A stretch of DNA of 64,000 bases from Shewanella salipaludis (GTDB lineage: Bacteria; Pseudomonadota; Gammaproteobacteria; Enterobacterales; Shewanellaceae). Positions 35,431 to 45,221 of the stretch are shown here, in pieces (within the stretch, counting starts at the first letter, position 1; each line of letters opens with the position of its first letter). The notes under the pieces were generated by a model. It saw only the letters and a program-made list of their open reading frames with translations, was not told the origin of the DNA and did no database searches. Location of the stretch: assembly GCF_012911865.1 (NCBI RefSeq), contig NZ_JAAXYH010000006.1:1-64000 (forward strand), given 5' to 3'. Both the position numbers and the translations under genes were made by a program.

Positions 35431-36051
35431 GTGGAAATTTATAGCACAGAAGAACAACAAGTCGATGCTATCAAACAGTTTTGGAAAGACTACGGTAACT
35501 CTATTCTGATTGGCGCCATAGTAGGTTTGGGCGGCCTGTATGCTTGGAACTATTATTCGGATCTCAAGATTGCTCAGACCGAAGCCGCTTCACAGACTTT
35601 CAGCAACATAAGCCAGAATGCGAGCGATGCCGCCGCGATAGAAGCGGGCGTCGCTGAGTTTGCCAAGGTGCATGATCAAAGCGGCTACCAGTCTCTGTTG
35701 GATCTGATCCTGGCCAAAGCTGCGGTAGAAGCCGGCGAATTGACCAAGGCCGAAGATGCGCTCAAGCGCGTGATCGCCGCCAAGGCGGGTGCCGGCCTGG
35801 ACATGATAGCCACGCTGCGTTTAGCCAGGGTGCAGGCCGAGCAGGGCCAGTTGGCCACGGCGCTGACGACGCTGGAACAAGTGACTGAGGATGCCTTCGC
35901 CGCCCAGCGTGATGAACTCAAGGGTGACTTCCTGGCGCGCCAGGGTGAAGTGGATAAGGCGAAAGCGGCCTATCAGGCTGCGATGGACAAGGGTGGCGTA
36001 GCCGCGAGTCCGGCGTTGAAAATGAAATTCGACAGTCTTAACCAGGCATAA
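35431..36051 (+). CDS. yfgM: YfgM family tetratricopeptide protein (SecYEG ancillary)
   Basis: 206 residues from GTG 35431 (AAGGGG eight bases upstream); GTG 35425 is two codons earlier. The N-terminus VEIYSTEEQQVDAIKQFWKDYG precedes a membrane helix (SILIGAIVGLGGLYAW) and a periplasmic helical TPR-like domain. YfgM binds SecYEG and passes secreted proteins to periplasmic chaperones. Between hisS and bamB, the classical order. Confidence 0.92.
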   Translation: MEIYSTEEQQVDAIKQFWKDYGNSILIGAIVGLGGLYAWNYYSDLKIAQTEAASQTFSNISQNASDAAAIEAGVAEFAKVHDQSGYQSLLDLILAKAAVEAGELTKAEDALKRVIAAKAGAGLDMIATLRLARVQAEQGQLATALTTLEQVTEDAFAAQRDELKGDFLARQGEVDKAKAAYQAAMDKGGVAASPALKMKFDSLNQA

Positions 36052-36061
36052 GGAAACAGCC

Positions 36062-37249
36062 ATGAAGTCTTGGTGCAAAAACCTGCTTGCCGCTGGATTG
36101 AGTCTGGCCGTTTTGTCGGCTTGTTCGTCCAGTGATGTCGAGGAAGAACCTGTCAGCGAGCTGACCGAAATACAAGCGAGTGTCTTCCCCGGGATCGGCT
36201 GGAGTACCAGCGTCGGTGATGGCGTCGGTGATTATTACTCCCGGCTGCGTCCCGCGGTCAATTATGGCAAAGTTTTTGTTGCCGACAGATACGGCACCAT
36301 AGAAGCCTTCGATGAAAACACGGGTGAACGGGTATGGGAGCGGGACTTCAGCGAAGCCTTCCGCGACCACCCTCTGGCGAAGAACAAGGGCGCCCGTCTG
36401 GCGGCCGGTGTCGTTGCCGCCCGTAATAAGGTCTTCATCGGCAGCGAGAGCGGTCTGCTCGGCGCCCTGAATGCCGAAGATGGCAGCAATGCCTGGCTCA
36501 GCAGCACGAATGGCGAGTTGTTATCCGCCCCGACGGTTGCCGAAGATGTAGTGGTAGTGCATACCAGTGCCGGCAACCTGGACGCCTTCGACGTCGACAC
36601 GGGCGAGAAGCTGTGGAGCTACGAGATGCAACTGCCCAACCTGACCCTGCGCGGTACGGGTTCGGCGGCCTATGAGGCCGGTGGCTTCTTCCTCGGCAGC
36701 GCCGATGGCAAGATAGCCGTGGTGATCAAGGGCAACGGTCAGGCGGCTTGGGAGCAAGCCATCTATACTCCGGGTGGCGGCAATGAGTTTAGCCGCATGG
36801 CGGATGTCGACATGACACCGCTGATCCTCGGCGAAAACCTGTACGCCGTCAGCTATAACGGTAACTTGGTGTCCATGGAACTGCGTACCGGCCGGGTGAT
36901 CTGGAGCCGTAAGTATTCCAGTTTCAACGAGCTGGCCTCATCTGGATTGAGCCTGTTCCTGGTCGATGATCACAGCCGTGTCTACGCCATAGACAAACGC
37001 AATGGTCTGGAACTGTGGAGCAACTCTGAGCTGGCCAACCGCAGCCTGACCTCCCCGGCGGTATTCGGTAATTATCTGGTCATTGGCGACTTCGAAGGTT
37101 ATTTGCATTTCCTCGACAAGAGCACAGGCGCCATAGTGGGCCGGGTCCAGGTGGACAGCTCGGGTTTGTTCAGCCAACCTTTGGTGGTAGGCGACAAAAT
37201 TTATGTTCAAGGCCGCAGCGGTAAGGTGGCGACAGTAACACTTCCCTAA
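36062..37249 (+). CDS. bamB: Outer-membrane assembly lipoprotein BamB
   Basis: 395 residues. Lipobox LSAC (C21), then an eight-bladed beta-propeller with PQQ-like blades: FDENTGERVWERDF, NAEDGSNAWLSST, FDVDTGEKLWSYEM, IKGNGQAAWEQAI, MELRTGRVIWSRKY, DKRNGLELWSNSE. BamB scaffolds BamA in the BAM complex. It follows yfgM by ten bases and ends in its own terminator. Confidence 0.95.
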   Translation: MKSWCKNLLAAGLSLAVLSACSSSDVEEEPVSELTEIQASVFPGIGWSTSVGDGVGDYYSRLRPAVNYGKVFVADRYGTIEAFDENTGERVWERDFSEAFRDHPLAKNKGARLAAGVVAARNKVFIGSESGLLGALNAEDGSNAWLSSTNGELLSAPTVAEDVVVVHTSAGNLDAFDVDTGEKLWSYEMQLPNLTLRGTGSAAYEAGGFFLGSADGKIAVVIKGNGQAAWEQAIYTPGGGNEFSRMADVDMTPLILGENLYAVSYNGNLVSMELRTGRVIWSRKYSSFNELASSGLSLFLVDDHSRVYAIDKRNGLELWSNSELANRSLTSPAVFGNYLVIGDFEGYLHFLDKSTGAIVGRVQVDSSGLFSQPLVVGDKIYVQGRSGKVATVTLP

Positions 37250-37270
37250 TTTAAGGTGTTATCCTTGTAG

Positions 37271-37299
37271 AGCCCCTGGAAGTGTTCCGGGGGCTTTTT
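37271..37299 (+). terminator. Terminator after bamB
   Basis: AGCCCCTGGAA / TTCCGGGGGCT stem (11 pairs, one T-G; 37271-37281 with 37285-37295), loop GTG, followed by TTTTT. Confidence 0.75.
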
Positions 37300-37326
37300 A
37301 TTGAAAAGTTTTATAGAGGCAAAATC

Positions 37327-38793
37327 ATGATCCCTGTAGTGGCCCTTGTGGGTCGGCCTAACGTAGGTAAATCGACCCTGTTTAATCGTCTCACCCGTAC
37401 CCGAGACGCCTTGGTGGCTGACTTTCCTGGCCTGACCCGTGACCGTAAATACGGCCGGGCATTCCTGTCCGGCTACGAGTTTATCGTGGTCGACACCGGC
37501 GGTATCGACGGTACCGAAGAGGGGATCGAAACCAAGATGGCCGAACAGTCCCTGGCTGCGATCGAAGAGGCCGATGTGGTGCTCTTCATGACAGATGCCA
37601 GAGCCGGCCTGACCGCCGCCGATCTGGCGATCGCCCAGCACCTGCGCAGCCGTGAGAAGACCACCTTCGTGGTCGCCAACAAGGTCGATGGCATAGATGC
37701 AGATTCTGCCTGCGCCGAGTTCTGGTCTCTGGGGTTGGGCGAGGTCTACCAGATGGCCGCCTCCCAGGGCCGTGGTGTGACCAACATGATCGAATACGCT
37801 CTTGGGCCTTACGCCGAAGCCATGGGCATCACCCGTGACGGTGAAGAAGGCGAAGAGGTCGCCGAGCGTGAATTCACCGAAGAAGAAGCCGAAGCCGAAC
37901 AGAAACGCCTGCAGGACTTGCCTATCAAGCTCGCCATCATAGGCAAGCCCAACGTCGGCAAGTCGACCCTGACCAACCGCATCCTGGGTGAAGAGCGAGT
38001 GGTGGTGTACGATGAACCCGGCACCACCCGCGACAGCATCTACATCCCCATGGAGCGTGAGGGTCGCGAGTATGTGATCATAGACACGGCCGGGGTACGA
38101 CGTCGCAGCAAGGTGCACCAGGTCATCGAGAAATTCTCTGTGATCAAGACCCTCAAGGCCGTCGAAGACGCCAACGTGGTGCTGCTGATCATAGATGCCC
38201 GCGAAGGCATAGCCGAGCAAGATCTCGGCCTGCTGGGCTTCGCCCTCAACGCAGGTCGCGCGCTGGTGATCGCAGTCAACAAGTGGGACGGCATAGATCA
38301 GAACGTCAAGGACAGGGTCAAGAGCGAGCTCGACCGTCGTCTGGGCTTCATCGACTTCGCTCGTATCCACTTCATCTCGGCGCTGCATGGCACGGGTGTC
38401 GGTCACCTGTACGAGTCCATCGAGGAAGCCTACGACAGCGCCACCCGCCGCGTCAGCACCTCAATGTTGACCCGCATCATGCAGATGTCCCAGGACGATC
38501 ACCAGCCGCCCATGGTCAACGGTCGCAGGGTCAAGCTCAAGTACGCCCACGCCGGTGGTTACAACCCGCCGATAGTGGTGGTTCACGGTAATCAGGTCAG
38601 CAAGCTGCCGGATTCCTACAAGCGCTACATGATGAACTACTTCCGCCGTTCGCTTAAAGTCATAGGCACGCCTATCCAGCTGCGCTTCCAGGAGGGGGAG
38701 AACCCTTTCGAGAACAACACTGAGAAGCTGACCATGAGCCAGGAGCGCCGCCGCAAGCGCGCCTTGAGTCATATCAAAGACAGAAAGAAATAA
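37327..38793 (+). CDS. der: GTPase Der (EngA)
   Basis: 488 residues from ATG 37327. Two tandem G domains with P-loops GRPNVGKS (9-16) and GKPNVGKS (near 205), G3 VDTGGID and IDTAGVRR, G4 ANKVDG and VNKWDG, an acidic linker ([20 protein letters not shown]), then a KH-like domain ending in [13 protein letters not shown]. It assembles the 50S ribosomal subunit. Followed by a strong terminator, which is repeated after the next gene. Confidence 0.97.
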   Translation: MIPVVALVGRPNVGKSTLFNRLTRTRDALVADFPGLTRDRKYGRAFLSGYEFIVVDTGGIDGTEEGIETKMAEQSLAAIEEADVVLFMTDARAGLTAADLAIAQHLRSREKTTFVVANKVDGIDADSACAEFWSLGLGEVYQMAASQGRGVTNMIEYALGPYAEAMGITRDGEEGEEVAEREFTEEEAEAEQKRLQDLPIKLAIIGKPNVGKSTLTNRILGEERVVVYDEPGTTRDSIYIPMEREGREYVIIDTAGVRRRSKVHQVIEKFSVIKTLKAVEDANVVLLIIDAREGIAEQDLGLLGFALNAGRALVIAVNKWDGIDQNVKDRVKSELDRRLGFIDFARIHFISALHGTGVGHLYESIEEAYDSATRRVSTSMLTRIMQMSQDDHQPPMVNGRRVKLKYAHAGGYNPPIVVVHGNQVSKLPDSYKRYMMNYFRRSLKVIGTPIQLRFQEGENPFENNTEKLTMSQERRRKRALSHIKDRKK

Positions 38794-38798
38794 GCCAT

Positions 38799-38854
38799 TA
38801 GCCGTTCGGCTGCTGGCAATGAAAAAGGAACCCCAGGGTTCCTTTTTTGTTGCC
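38799..38854 (+). repeat. Direct repeat copy 1 (contains der terminator)
   Basis: TAGCCGTTCGGCTGCTGGCA, then the terminator and GTTGCC. It matches 44153-44209 over 56 bases with one substitution and one extra C in the second copy. The two copies flank the giant lipoprotein gene. Confidence 0.9.
38822..38847 (+). terminator. Terminator after der
   Basis: AAAAAGGAACCC / GGGTTCCTTTTT, 12 perfect pairs with a two-base nominal loop, T tract TTTTTT. Confidence 0.88.
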
Positions 38855-39094
38855 TTTTGCGCTCTGTTCTAAAGGATGAAAAGGTCATGGTTTTATTTCC
38901 TGATGCAGCTTATTGATGGTTTTTCTGGCTGTATGGCTCCAACAGTATAAAAAAAAAATCGCGGGCAAGCTGTTAATAATATGTTTCTTTTCTGAGTGTT
39001 CGAGTATCATGTGCCGACTTTTTGACACTTTTACTGATTTCAGGCACAGGCATACTCTTCGTCAGCAGGAAAGCAATACTGTAAGGAAACACGC
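38855..39094 (+). other. Leader region of the giant lipoprotein gene
   Basis: 240 AT-rich bases with a run of ten A residues near 38949-38958 and no obvious gene. It carries the promoter of the downstream gene, which cannot be placed precisely. AAGGAA precedes the ATG at 39095. Confidence 0.4.
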
Positions 39095-42000
39095 ATGAAC
39101 CTCTTGGTTAAATATACCAGCATACTTTTTATCGCCACGATACTTGCGGCTTGCGGCGGCGGTTCCGATGAGTCGGAACCACAGCCTTCCGCTCAAGTTA
39201 AACCCGACTTTGATAAAGACGGTATCCCGGATGACATAGATACCGACGATGACAACGATGGTGTCTTGGATGTCGATGATAGATTCCCTTTCGACGCAGC
39301 TGAGTCTGCCGATACCGACAATGATGGCATTGGCAATAATGCCGATACCGATGATGATAACGATGGTGTTCTGGATGTTGATGATGCGTTTCCGTTAGAT
39401 GAAAGTGAATCATTGGATACGGACAATGATGGCATAGGCAATAATGCCGATACCGATGATGATAACGATGGTGTCCTGGATGTTGATGATGCGTTTCCAC
39501 TGGATGCCACTGAGTCGGCCGATAGTGATGGCGATGGTGTGGGTGATAACGCCGACGTGCTGGCACTGAATCCACTTTGCTACATGGCATCGGATGCGAT
39601 AGGCGACCGCTGCTATGTCGAAGTCATAGGTGGGATGACTGACGTTAGCCTGATTGCCGGCAAGGACGCAACTGCATTTTTTTACCTAAAGACAACCAAA
39701 CAACTCTTGCCTTATGATGTACAAGGCCAGCACTTTGGTACGCCTTTCTCTGTAGGTCAGGCTGACAGTGAGCCGTCAAAAATCACCTTCCATCCGGAAC
39801 AGGATAGATTTTATCTGGGGTATGCCAATGGGCTGGTCACTACTTTAACCAACCAGGCTGGCGCGACCGAGGTCATCTTTACCAATGTTGACTCGGGGAT
39901 CAGTTTAATTGCGGCGTTCGATAAATTCGTATTGATTAATAGCGGTTACCAGTCTCGAATATATGCTGCCAATGGTGAGTATCAAGAGAACTCCTCTTAT
40001 TTGCCGGATGCAAGAGAGATCGCCTGGAATGCCAGCAATAATCGCCTGTATTTCCTGACATTCAGATATTCGCCGCGCGATATTTACTATGCAACGGTTA
40101 ATAAAACAACCGGTGAAGTCACAGAAGTCGTAGACTCCCCTTATCATGGCGACTATCAGATACAGCCCCCTTTGGCACTTTCACCCAATGGCCAGCAGGT
40201 TCTGCTGGGCAGCGGTGATCTGTACAAGGCCAGTGATCTAACTCTGGAAAAAAGCATTGGGGTGACAGCATCTCTCTTCCGCTGGATTTCAGACACACAA
40301 GTGGTTGCGCTTAAGGCTCAGGACGGCCAAATCCTGGTTCGCCGAATTGATGTGTCTTCCTCCCAAGTGCTGGAGCAATTTACCCTGGAAGGTGAGTTGC
40401 TTGGTTTAACCACCTTAGACGAACAATCGTTCATCGGCTACCGCAGCAACGGTATTGCCTATGTGCTCCCCTTTGTCACCAACGATGATACCGATGGCGA
40501 TGGTGTCACAAACACCGAAGATGCGTTTCCCAATGATGCTGCCGCCTCTCTCGATTCGGACTTCGATGGCTTTCCAGATGCCTGGCTCGAAGGAAAGACT
40601 CAGGCCGACAGTACTACTGGGCTGACGCTCGATGCATATCCAATGGATAGCGCCTGCTACCTTGAGGCCCATGGAACAGAGGGTAAGTGTGATATTGCCC
40701 TCAGGGTCCCCAATTTTACTCCGGACAAAATTGTCTATGACAATGCCGGTATAGTGTATCTGTTGGATCGCAGCAATAGACGAGTGTACCGTTGGTCCAG
40801 TAGCAGTCAGTCCTATTTAAACCCCTTTGTAATAGGCATCAATGATGGTTTCTCCAGTATCGCGCCGACGACCATGGCAGTGTCCAATACGCATGGGCGT
40901 TTGTATTTTGGCTATGCATCCGGTGCCATTACCCAGGTAGATTTGCAGACGCAAATCCGGGATACAAGGTTCGCCAATGTTCCCGCAAGCGTGGGCGGTT
41001 TGGCGGAGGCCGGGAATTTCCTGCTGGCCCAGGACAGCAGCGGCGCCTGGAATACACATTACATTTTCGATATCTCAGGGACTCTTCGTGACACTAAAGA
41101 GTGGAACTATTACTCGACACAATATGCCTGGAATGAAGTCAACCAACGTCTGTATTTTTATCGTGACCAGACGTCGCCCAACAACCTGCATTTTGAACAG
41201 ATAGATCAAGAATCAGGATTAATTACTGCCAATGGCGATACCCCCTACCATGGCGATTATCGTTTCTTTGGTCCCATCAGGATGTCACCTGCAGGAGACA
41301 AAGTCTTGATAGGTTCGGGGGAGGTATTTGACGCAGATTCAATGCAACATCTCGGGTCGCTGAATCTGAGCTACACAGATGCGGCTTGGGTAAGCGATGT
41401 AATGGTGGTCATGGGCGTCACTTCCGCACAGCATACATTGACGATCCACAATAGAGATAGCTATCAGCTAGAGGGGACGCTCAGTTTCAACGATACTGCC
41501 CTGGCATTGCTGCCACTGGGACAAGACGTGGCGGTGTTGCAGAAGGGGCCCCAGGGCCTGAGTTTTGTCACCCGTATCATAGGTGATCACGATGCTGACG
41601 GATTGCCGGGATGGTGGGAGTCGTTATATCAGTTAGATGATCAGGAGCCGAGCGACGCGTCCTTGGACCCGGACCTGGATGGTCTCACTAACCTGCAAGA
41701 GTTTGCTGTCAGAACCCTGCCAAATGATCCTGATACAGATAAGGATGGGCTGACGGATGGCGAAGAGCTGACGGTGAACCACACCAATCCTCTGGCGGCG
41801 GATTCGGATCAAGATGGTCTCAACGATGGTATCGAAGTCAATACCTACGGCACCAATCCGCTGGCAACAGACTCGGATGGCGATGGTGTTACAGATAGCG
41901 ATGAAGTGATCTTGTACAGTACCAATCCATTGGCCAACGATTCTGACAATGACGGTATGGATGACCTGTGGGAAATCAGCAATGCAACGGATGCCAATAG

Positions 42001-44155
42001 CGACGATAGCCTGCTTGATCCCGATGCCGATGGCCTGGTGAATATCGATGAGCTTACTCATCACAGCAATCCGCATCTTGCCGATACAGATGGCGACGGG
42101 TTGATCGATGGTGATGAGGTACATATTCACCTGACCAATCCGATTGCCAAAGACACAGACGGCGATTTCATGGATGATGGCTGGGAGTTAAGCTTTGCCC
42201 TGGATCCCCTGGTAAGTGCGGATGCCGGTGAAGATCTGGATAGTGATACTTATACCAACCTTGAAGAATATTTTCTCGATTCATTGCCCAATGATGCTGC
42301 TTCTATACCACAGGCACAGACATGGTCTACCTATCAGGGAAATGCGTCCCATAATGGTTTTGTTGCCGAGCGCATCGATCCTAATAACTTGTCCGAACGT
42401 TGGAACATCACTTCGATGCGCTTTGGCAACTCGGTTACGGTTGCCGACGGTAAGCTGTTCGGTACCAGTTACGATGCCAACAACAGTGGTGCAAGTCTAC
42501 TCGCACTCGATATGAACGACGGTCATCTTGTTTGGCAAAAACAGTATTCGTCTGCTGACTCCATCAACTCGCCGGCCTACTTCGATGGCAAGGTCTATTT
42601 TCAGACCGGCGGGCATAGCAATTCCTTCCTGCGGGCCGTAGATGCGAACAATGGTGACTTGTTGTTCAAGTCCTCTTATGGCAACCAGTGGTCTCAATAT
42701 CAGGCACCCACTGTGACCCAGGATGGTGTCTACTTTGCCGGCGGCACCTATGGCGGCGCGTATCGCTTCAATAAAGACAGTGGTTTGGAAGAGTGGTTCC
42801 ATTCCCTGGAGCAGGAAAATGGCTGGACTCCAGCTGTCAGTGATGGCCAGGTTTACTTCTTTAAGCGAAATGCTCTGATTAAGGCCGACAAGGCGACCGG
42901 TGAGACGCAGGTCGAAATTGTGACTGAATACAGTGATTATCGTGCCTATACTCCCGTACTTGGCTTTGTGGATGATGCTTATGTCGTGCGCGGAAATACC
43001 CTGGTTGCCTTTGATACCCTGACAAACAAGGTTAACTGGGCGCTTCCCGGTGGCAATTATCAACAACCTGCCGTGGGCATCACGATACTGGCGGTAGTGA
43101 ATAACGGCGCCTTGAATGTGTTGAACTCGAAGACGGGTGAATTACTTTGGTCGTGGGAGCCTGATTCGGGCTTGTATATCCAAAGCAATGTCGTTATCAC
43201 ACCAAACCTGATATTTGTGGGAGACAGCAGCTTAACCTATGCTATCGACCTTCAAACCCATCAGGCAGTGTGGAGCCATGCGGCAACGGGGAGTTTGTCT
43301 CTGAGCAATGAAGGTGCCTTGGTCATACATAACGCCAATGGCCGGATTAGCGTCATCAACACAGGGGGGGATACCGATGCCGACGGCATGTTTGATTGGT
43401 GGGAGCTGCGTTTTGGTTTGGATCCCGAAGATGCGGCCGATGCTGCCCTGGATAGTGACGCAGATGACCTCACCAACCTGGAAGAGTATAACGCCGGTAC
43501 TCAGCCTACCAAGCTGGATAGCGACGGTGACGGCCTGAGTGACGGCGATGAGGTGAATATCCACCTGACCAGCCCTATATCGCTTGATACAGATGGCGAT
43601 CAACTCAGCGATTATGACGAAGTCATTACCTATGCAACCAATCCGCTGTTAATAGACACAGATAACGATGGCTTCAGTGATGGCCAGGAAGTGTATCTGT
43701 ATCTGACCGATCCCAACGACATCGACTCGGTTCCGGCCCCCATAGACAGTTATCAGGAGTCATTCGAAGCGGCTCTACTGCCTGTAGCCTGGTTTAATAA
43801 TGCCGGGAATGTAGCGGATTGGTTCCTTGATGCCAGCAACGCCAGCGATGGCAGCCAAAGTATTCGTGCCGGCGATATCGGCGATGGCCAAAGCTCCAGT
43901 CTCAATTTCCAGGGGCTCTTCTCCGATGGTATATTGAGTTTTGATGCCAAAGTGAGTGCCGAATCCTGTTGCGACTACCTGCTGGTATTTGTCGATGGTC
44001 AGCAGGTTGCGTATGTAACCAGTGGCGACTGGCGCAATGTGCAGCTAAACCTAACCAACGGCGAGCACACCATTGAATGGCGTTATCGTAAAGACGGCAG
44101 TGTGAGTACGGGCGATGATACGGCTTGGATAGACAAGGTGCAATTCGTGCACTAG
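39095..44155 (+). CDS. Giant surface/periplasmic lipoprotein with calcium-type repeats and propellers
   Basis: 1686 residues. Lipobox LAAC (C20) followed by GGGSDESEP. Residues 38-142 are three 35-residue tandem units rich in DxDxDG (DTDNDGIGNNADTDDDNDG), thrombospondin-3-like calcium loops. Two related six-to-seven-blade segments follow (about 190-480 and 540-830); both contain the motif PYHGDY, showing an internal duplication. More calcium repeats with NPLATDSDGDG lie near 840-1060, then a PQQ-like propeller (about 1075-1425), a third repeat block (about 1427-1550) and a C-terminal jelly-roll (about 1551-1686) with a CC pair. Probably outer-membrane anchored and calcium-stiffened, for adhesion or binding; the role is unknown. 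Its stop lies inside direct-repeat copy 2. Confidence 0.85.
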   Translation: MNLLVKYTSILFIATILAACGGGSDESEPQPSAQVKPDFDKDGIPDDIDTDDDNDGVLDVDDRFPFDAAESADTDNDGIGNNADTDDDNDGVLDVDDAFPLDESESLDTDNDGIGNNADTDDDNDGVLDVDDAFPLDATESADSDGDGVGDNADVLALNPLCYMASDAIGDRCYVEVIGGMTDVSLIAGKDATAFFYLKTTKQLLPYDVQGQHFGTPFSVGQADSEPSKITFHPEQDRFYLGYANGLVTTLTNQAGATEVIFTNVDSGISLIAAFDKFVLINSGYQSRIYAANGEYQENSSYLPDAREIAWNASNNRLYFLTFRYSPRDIYYATVNKTTGEVTEVVDSPYHGDYQIQPPLALSPNGQQVLLGSGDLYKASDLTLEKSIGVTASLFRWISDTQVVALKAQDGQILVRRIDVSSSQVLEQFTLEGELLGLTTLDEQSFIGYRSNGIAYVLPFVTNDDTDGDGVTNTEDAFPNDAAASLDSDFDGFPDAWLEGKTQADSTTGLTLDAYPMDSACYLEAHGTEGKCDIALRVPNFTPDKIVYDNAGIVYLLDRSNRRVYRWSSSSQSYLNPFVIGINDGFSSIAPTTMAVSNTHGRLYFGYASGAITQVDLQTQIRDTRFANVPASVGGLAEAGNFLLAQDSSGAWNTHYIFDISGTLRDTKEWNYYSTQYAWNEVNQRLYFYRDQTSPNNLHFEQIDQESGLITANGDTPYHGDYRFFGPIRMSPAGDKVLIGSGEVFDADSMQHLGSLNLSYTDAAWVSDVMVVMGVTSAQHTLTIHNRDSYQLEGTLSFNDTALALLPLGQDVAVLQKGPQGLSFVTRIIGDHDADGLPGWWESLYQLDDQEPSDASLDPDLDGLTNLQEFAVRTLPNDPDTDKDGLTDGEELTVNHTNPLAADSDQDGLNDGIEVNTYGTNPLATDSDGDGVTDSDEVILYSTNPLANDSDNDGMDDLWEISNATDANSDDSLLDPDADGLVNIDELTHHSNPHLADTDGDGLIDGDEVHIHLTNPIAKDTDGDFMDDGWELSFALDPLVSADAGEDLDSDTYTNLEEYFLDSLPNDAASIPQAQTWSTYQGNASHNGFVAERIDPNNLSERWNITSMRFGNSVTVADGKLFGTSYDANNSGASLLALDMNDGHLVWQKQYSSADSINSPAYFDGKVYFQTGGHSNSFLRAVDANNGDLLFKSSYGNQWSQYQAPTVTQDGVYFAGGTYGGAYRFNKDSGLEEWFHSLEQENGWTPAVSDGQVYFFKRNALIKADKATGETQVEIVTEYSDYRAYTPVLGFVDDAYVVRGNTLVAFDTLTNKVNWALPGGNYQQPAVGITILAVVNNGALNVLNSKTGELLWSWEPDSGLYIQSNVVITPNLIFVGDSSLTYAIDLQTHQAVWSHAATGSLSLSNEGALVIHNANGRISVINTGGDTDADGMFDWWELRFGLDPEDAADAALDSDADDLTNLEEYNAGTQPTKLDSDGDGLSDGDEVNIHLTSPISLDTDGDQLSDYDEVITYATNPLLIDTDNDGFSDGQEVYLYLTDPNDIDSVPAPIDSYQESFEAALLPVAWFNNAGNVADWFLDASNASDGSQSIRAGDIGDGQSSSLNFQGLFSDGILSFDAKVSAESCCDYLLVFVDGQQVAYVTSGDWRNVQLNLTNGEHTIEWRYRKDGSVSTGDDTAWIDKVQFVH
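39206..39574 (+). repeat. 105-base tandem repeat in the lipoprotein gene
   Basis: Three full units start at 39206, 39311 and 39416, with a half unit from 39521. Units 2 and 3 are nearly identical in DNA (only about ten differences before the last twenty bases), so the duplication is recent or kept alike by conversion; unit 1 is more diverged. Confidence 0.9.
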
Positions 44156-44209
44156 CCGTTCGGCCGCTGGCAATGAAAAAGGAACCCCCAGGGTTCCTTT
44201 TTTGTTGCC
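44153..44209 (+). repeat. Direct repeat copy 2 (contains stop codon and terminator)
   Basis: TAGCCGTTCGGCCGCTGGCA followed by the same terminator as after der; the first three bases are the stop codon of the giant gene. 55 of 57 aligned positions match copy 1 at 38799. Confidence 0.9.
44176..44203 (+). terminator. Terminator of the giant lipoprotein gene
   Basis: AAAAAGGAACCC-CCA-GGGTTCCTTTTT, 12-pair stem and T6 tract, the same stem as after der but with a three-base loop. Confidence 0.88.
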
Positions 44210-44369
44210 CGTATCCCGTATGGAGAGTGTGGGGGCATCTCTGCCGGGCAAGCGTGCGGCGGGCAGGCTCCTGACTCGCCATTGTATGAGGCTCCAAGGA
44301 CAGCCAGGCACAGGCGATACCCGCCGGGAAGGTCATCCAGGCTGTTGCACCCGCGTGTTGATTCGGAGA

Positions 44370-45221
44370 TCAGCCAATCTCAAATGAGGTGATGCCGAAA
44401 ATTTTGTCTAAAGGCAGCTCGGGCATTTCCCGGGTATACATGCGGGCGGTTTCGAAGACGAGCTGCATCTCATGACGTTCGGCCAGTTCTATTGCCGCAG
44501 GGTTGAGTTCAGATATGTCGAGGTAAATGGCGTCCGACGCCTTGACCTTGGCTTTTAATGCCTGAAACAATGACTCGGCCAGATCTTGGCTATCGGCAAA
44601 CAAGGGGCCTATCTTGTAGCCCTTGCGGCATGGACGAATGACCCCATAGCCTGAGAGCGTACCGTTGCGCATCATGCCCAGGGCATGGCAGTCTGGCTGG
44701 TTGATCCAGGCCTTAATGAACTCGAGACGTTCGGTGGGGAAAAAAGGGCGCTCGTATGCGGCTAGGGTGTCGAAGGCGAGCCTGTCCAGTGGGATTATCT
44801 CCGGGTTTTCCGTCTGGCTGCCACCACCCAGCCCCTCGTAGCGGATGTTGCGGTAAGCCAATTTGAAGCCGGACTTCATATAATTGTCCTGTTGGGCAAC
44901 CACACCATCCAGGCCTATATTCCGGCCTTCTAGGTAGTCGAGCGCCGCATTCCAGAGTTGCATGCCGTATCCCTGGCCGCGGTATTCCGGCTTCACAATA
45001 TAGAAACCCACGAAGCCGAAAGACCCGGCGTAGCGAATTGCAGAGATGCTGGCGATGGGCTCGCCGTCGAGCAGACCCATGAGGAAGCCATCAGGATCGG
45101 CCTCATAGTAGCAAGCCGCATCATGCAGGCCTGGATTCCAACCTTCCTGTGCGGCCCATTCGATGGCGAGTGTGACTTCTTCCCGTGTCATGGTTCTTAT
45201 GCTGTAGTGTTTTTGCTGCAT
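44370..45221 (-). CDS. GNAT acetyltransferase with two-domain architecture
   Basis: 283 residues. An N-terminal GNAT domain (FVGFYIVKPEYRGQGYGMQLWNAALDYLEGRN, the CoA loop being YRGQGYG) is followed by an Acetyltransf_18-type C-terminal domain (ERPFFPTERLEFIKAWINQP, GYGVIRPCRKGYKIGPLFAD). This layout is that of the YitH/HolE type, of unknown acceptor. It faces the giant gene convergently across a 160-base gap. Confidence 0.85.
   Translation of the reverse strand: MQQKHYSIRTMTREEVTLAIEWAAQEGWNPGLHDAACYYEADPDGFLMGLLDGEPIASISAIRYAGSFGFVGFYIVKPEYRGQGYGMQLWNAALDYLEGRNIGLDGVVAQQDNYMKSGFKLAYRNIRYEGLGGGSQTENPEIIPLDRLAFDTLAAYERPFFPTERLEFIKAWINQPDCHALGMMRNGTLSGYGVIRPCRKGYKIGPLFADSQDLAESLFQALKAKVKASDAIYLDISELNPAAIELAERHEMQLVFETARMYTREMPELPLDKIFGITSFEIG

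Noticed and set aside
37246..38406. A 386-residue minus-strand frame across der
   Set aside because: Shadow of der; composition rich in His, Asp and Gly without domain pattern.
39206..39574. CRISPR-like array
   Set aside because: Regular 105-base repeats are in-frame coding repeats for calcium loops, without variable spacers of even length.
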